Part shown: one piece after another, positions 7,571-10,271 of the stretch
How the letters are laid out: every line of letters begins with the position of its first letter
How positions within the stretch are numbered: the stretch's first letter is position 1
NCBI GenBank assembly: GCA_021325695.1
Contig: JAJTCR010000018.1
Location: 1 to 10,271, forward strand
Direction: 5' to 3'
Length of the DNA stretch: 10,271 nucleotides
Source: Steroidobacteraceae bacterium
GTDB taxonomy: Bacteria > Pseudomonadota > Gammaproteobacteria > Steroidobacterales > Steroidobacteraceae
Position numbers and translations under genes: made by a program
The notes under the pieces: model-generated
The model's input: the letters and a program-made list of their open reading frames with translations, nothing else
Told to the model about the DNA's origin: nothing
The model's database searches: none

Positions 7571-8727
7571 CGGCGGCGCGCATCGGACTGATCGGCACGG
7601 GCTACATCGGCCGGGCCCACGCGATCGCGCTGCGCAGCGTCGGTACCGTGTTCCCGGACGTCGAGCCGCCGGTGCTCGAGCTGGTGGCCGACACGGACGC
7701 GGCACGTGCCGAGACAGCCGCGCGCGAACTCGGTTTCCGTCGCAGCACGGGCGACTGGCGCACGCTCGTGGTGGACCCCGAAGTCGACGTCGTCGTCGTC
7801 TGCACGCCCAATCACCTGCACCGGGACATGGCGTTGGCCGCGATCGCGGCCGGCAAACACGTGTCGTGCGAAAAACCGCTCGCGCTGTCGGCCGCCGATG
7901 CGCGCGAGATGGCGCGCGCCGCCGACACGGCTGGCCTCTGTCATCTCGTCGGCTTCAACTATGCCGTCAACCCGTTGCTCGTGACTGCGCGCGAGTTGAT
8001 CGCCTCGGGTGAGATCGGCGAGCCCATCGGTTTTCACGGTCGTTATTTAGAAGATTACCTCGCCGACCCGGGCCTGGCGTTCACGTGGCGCTGCGAACGC
8101 GCGCTGGCCGGCGCCGGCGCGCTCGCCGACCTGGGCACGCACCTCGTCGACCTCGCGCACGGGCTGCTCGGCGACATCGCCAGGGTCGCGGCGCGCCTGA
8201 CCACCGTGATCGGCGAGCGGCGCGAACCCGTGAGCGGGCGTGCGCGCCGCGTCGAGAACGAGGACTGCGCCCAGGTGCTGGTCGAGTTCGCGAACGGCGT
8301 ACCGGGCGTCGTCGACGTGAGTCGCGTCGCGACCGGCTACAAGTGCGGCCTCGCCTTCGACCTGTTCGGCACGCGCGGCAGCCTGCGATTCGACCAGGAG
8401 CGAATGAACGAACTGCAGCTCTACCGCAATGACGACCGCGCGGGGCTCCGCGGTTTCCGCACCATCCTCGCCGGGCCCGAACACGGCGACTATCGGCCAT
8501 TCTGTCCCGCGCCCGGCCACGGCCTCGGCATCAACGATCTCAAGGTCATCGAATCGCGTAACCTGCTCGCGGCGATCGAGCGCCGTCGCGGCGACGTGCG
8601 GGCACCCGGCGCCGCCCCGGATTTCCACGAGGGCGCACGCGTGCAGCGGGTCATCGACGCCATCGAACGCTCGCACGCCGATTCGGCGTGGGTCGAAGTA
8701 CCTGCCAACGGAGGGGTGGGACGATGA
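7567..8727 (+). CDS. Second Gfo/Idh/MocA-family dehydrogenase in the iol operon
   Basis: A 386-residue NAD(P)-dependent oxidoreductase of the Gfo/Idh/MocA superfamily, only distantly similar to the preceding IolG. The Rossmann motif is IGTGYIG (9-15), EKP carries Lys103, and ADLGTHLVDLAHGLLGD supplies Asp188 and His192 at the same D-x3-H spacing as in IolG, so it is probably active. It carries about 45 more residues than IolG, with an extra C-terminal stretch around DYRPFCPAPGHGLGIND. Candidate roles are oxidation of scyllo- or chiro-inositol, of an inositol ether or glycoside, or of another cyclic polyol whose product enters the pathway. The sequence does not choose among them. The ATG overlaps the iolG stop (ATGA), with GGAG at 7555-7558. 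The 3' end overlaps iolB by four bases. Confidence 0.88.
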   Translation: MTAARIGLIGTGYIGRAHAIALRSVGTVFPDVEPPVLELVADTDAARAETAARELGFRRSTGDWRTLVVDPEVDVVVVCTPNHLHRDMALAAIAAGKHVSCEKPLALSAADAREMARAADTAGLCHLVGFNYAVNPLLVTARELIASGEIGEPIGFHGRYLEDYLADPGLAFTWRCERALAGAGALADLGTHLVDLAHGLLGDIARVAARLTTVIGERREPVSGRARRVENEDCAQVLVEFANGVPGVVDVSRVATGYKCGLAFDLFGTRGSLRFDQERMNELQLYRNDDRAGLRGFRTILAGPEHGDYRPFCPAPGHGLGINDLKVIESRNLLAAIERRRGDVRAPGAAPDFHEGARVQRVIDAIERSHADSAWVEVPANGGVGR

Positions 8728-9554
8728 ACACGAGCGCACTGCACCTGACGGACCACCGTTCCGGCTTCGGCCCGGGCGAGACCGACATCACGCGGCACGA
8801 CGCGGTCGACGATCCGGTCGGCCTCGGCGTCGCAGTGCTGCGGCTCGGCGCGGGCGAACGCATCGACCAGGTTGCCGCGGTCGAGACTGCGTGGCTGCTC
8901 ATGCACGGGCGCGTGCGCGGTACTGCCGGCCCTAGCCCCTTCGACTTCGAGCGACACTCGCTGTTCGACGAATCGGCGAGCTGCCTCCACGTGGCAGCGG
9001 GCACGCGCGTGACGCTGGAGGCGGCCAGCGACGCTGAACTCACCGTGTATCGTTGCCCGAACGTGCGGGCGTTCGACGCGCGCGTGTTCAGCCCGGCCGA
9101 CGTGCCCGACGAGCACCGTGGAGCAGGGCAGGTGCGCGACCGCTGCCTGCGGCTGGTGCGCACGGTCTTCGACCGTACCAATTCGCCGGAGCAGGTCGAG
9201 CTCGTGCTCGGCGAGGTGGTCACGTTGCCCGGCGGCTGGTCGAGCTACCCGCCGCACCACCATCCGCAGTCCGAGATCTATCACTACCGCTTCACCGAGC
9301 CGCAGGGGTTCGGGCACGCGGAACTCGGCGAGGCGGTCGTCAAGGTCCGACAGTACGACACCGTCCGGATTCCCGCCGGGCACGACCATGCGCAGTGCGC
9401 GGCGCCAGGCTACGGCATGTACTACTCGTGGGTGATCCGGCACCTGCCGGGCCTGCCATACACCGTGCCGGAGTTCACGAGCGAGCACGCGTGGACGATG
9501 CGCCGCGACGCGCAGTTCTGGTGGCCCCGCGGCGGCGAGGGCGACGATGACTGA
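8724..9554 (+). CDS. iolB: 5-deoxy-glucuronate isomerase
   Basis: Isomerises 5-deoxy-D-glucuronate to 5-dehydro-2-deoxy-D-gluconate, the step before IolC. The 276-residue product has the double-cupin KduI/IolB fold and the usual family length. The metal site is visible in GWSSYPPHHHPQSEIYHY, where His178, His180 and Glu184 form an HxHxxxE cupin motif, and a further histidine (220 or 222) lies in IPAGHDHAQ. The segment EPQGFGHAEL and the C-terminal PGYGMYYSWVIRHLPG are characteristic. ATG 8724 is chosen because GGAGGGG at 8710-8716 lies seven bases upstream and because it forms the ATGA overlap with the preceding stop. An in-frame GTG at 8688 lies inside the previous gene. The stop falls inside the next gene, an eight-base overlap. 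Confidence 0.94.
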   Translation: MNTSALHLTDHRSGFGPGETDITRHDAVDDPVGLGVAVLRLGAGERIDQVAAVETAWLLMHGRVRGTAGPSPFDFERHSLFDESASCLHVAAGTRVTLEAASDAELTVYRCPNVRAFDARVFSPADVPDEHRGAGQVRDRCLRLVRTVFDRTNSPEQVELVLGEVVTLPGGWSSYPPHHHPQSEIYHYRFTEPQGFGHAELGEAVVKVRQYDTVRIPAGHDHAQCAAPGYGMYYSWVIRHLPGLPYTVPEFTSEHAWTMRRDAQFWWPRGGEGDDD

Positions 9555-10271
9555 GGAGACCGCGCTCGACGTGATCTGTCTCGGACGCGCGGCGGTCGAC
9601 CTGTATGGTCAGCAGGTCGGCGGTCGGCTCGAGGACATGCAGTCGTTCGCCAAGTACCTCGGCGGCTCGTCGGCCAACCTCGCAGCGGGGCTCGCGCGCC
9701 TGGGGCTGCGTCCCGCGATGCTCACGCGCGTCGGCGACGAGCACATGGGCCGCTTCGTGCGCGAGCAACTCGCGCACGAGGGGGTCGACGTCTCGCATGT
9801 CGGGACGGACCCGGACCGGCTGACCGGGCTCGTCGTGTTGGGCATCGCAGGGACCGACGCCTACCCGCACGTCTTCTTCCGCACCCGCTGCGCGGACATG
9901 GGCCTGGTCGTCGAGGACTTCGACGAGGCCTGGATCGCGTCGGCGCGTGCGCTCGCGGTGACCGGCACGCACCTGTCGACCGCACCGACACGCCGGGCGG
10001 TGCTGCAGGCGATGCAATGGGCGCGCACGCACGGACGACGCGTCGTGCTCGACATCGACTACCGTCCGGTGCTCTGGGGCTTGGCGTCGGCCGGCGCAGG
10101 CGACAACCGCTACGTCGCGGCGCATGCGGTCACGCAGGTGCTGCAGGAGTTCCTCGGGTTCTGCGACCTGCTCGTCGGCACCGAGGAGGAGATCCGCATT
10201 GCCGGAGGCCTGGACGATACGGACGCGGCGCTGCAGAGCATCCGACAGTGGTCAAACGCCACCGTCGTGCT
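9547..10271 (+). CDS. iolC: 5-dehydro-2-deoxygluconokinase, N-terminal part (cut by window end)
   Basis: Phosphorylates 5-dehydro-2-deoxy-D-gluconate, giving the substrate of the IolJ-type aldolase. The frame is open from ATG 9547 to the window end (241 full codons), so this is truncation by the window and not a broken gene. PfkB/ribokinase features are clear: DVICLGRAAVDLYGQQ at the start, the glycine signature YLGGSSANLAAGLARLG (38-54), RVGDEHMGRFV, and DIDYRPVLWG (169-178), which is typical of IolC. The catalytic Asp and anion hole of the second PfkB signature would lie beyond the edge. The start overlaps the iolB end by eight bases, with GAGG at 9537-9540 six bases upstream. Whether the protein carries the C-terminal DUF2090 domain found in some proteobacterial IolC cannot be seen. 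Confidence 0.95.
   Translation, partial: MTEETALDVICLGRAAVDLYGQQVGGRLEDMQSFAKYLGGSSANLAAGLARLGLRPAMLTRVGDEHMGRFVREQLAHEGVDVSHVGTDPDRLTGLVVLGIAGTDAYPHVFFRTRCADMGLVVEDFDEAWIASARALAVTGTHLSTAPTRRAVLQAMQWARTHGRRVVLDIDYRPVLWGLASAGAGDNRYVAAHAVTQVLQEFLGFCDLLVGTEEEIRIAGGLDDTDAALQSIRQWSNATVV

Noticed and set aside
7408..8739. - strand open frames opposite the two dehydrogenase genes
   Set aside because: They overlap genes with clear catalytic motifs and show only shadow composition without domains or start signals.

Overview
The window is high-GC bacterial DNA with all genes on the + strand and very short intergenic spaces. The TonB-dependent receptor of the Xanthomonas/Caulobacter type, the bacterial phenylalanine hydroxylase and the REP-like hairpin repeat suggest a proteobacterium, most likely a gammaproteobacterium near Xanthomonadales. 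The sequence alone does not settle the genus. I see no rRNA, tRNA, CRISPR array or insertion sequence.

Layout: (1) 27-884 is phenylalanine 4-monooxygenase (phhA). (2) 893-959 is a long near-perfect hairpin of REP/terminator character. (3) 1008-2549 is a CoA-acylating methylmalonate/malonate-semialdehyde dehydrogenase (mmsA/iolA). (4) 2550-2775 is a regulatory region holding a small hairpin, a 15-bp palindrome, a good sigma-70-like promoter and a GGAA-N6-TTCC site. (5) 2776-5595 is an outer-membrane TonB-dependent receptor. (6) 5596-5694 holds an 11-bp hairpin, a second GGAA-N6-TTCC site and a weak promoter. (7) 5695-10271 is a tight operon: an RpiR/IolR-type regulator, inositol 2-dehydrogenase (iolG), a second Gfo/Idh/MocA dehydrogenase, 5-deoxy-glucuronate isomerase (iolB) and the start of 5-dehydro-2-deoxygluconokinase (iolC), which is cut by the window end.

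From the receptor onward this reads as a myo-inositol catabolic locus. IolG oxidises myo-inositol to scyllo-inosose. IolB and IolC act later in the route. IolA (the mmsA product) would convert the final malonate semialdehyde to acetyl-CoA. The second dehydrogenase may feed in another inositol isomer or derivative. iolD, iolE and an inner-membrane transporter are not in the window and may lie downstream.

The main finding is regulatory. Two exact GGAA-N6-TTCC inverted repeats, the motif I recall for the RpiR-type repressor IolR of alphaproteobacteria, occur in the two intergenic regions flanking the receptor gene: just downstream of the receptor promoter and just upstream of the regulator gene. 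This suggests that the regulator controls both itself and outer-membrane uptake of an inositol compound.
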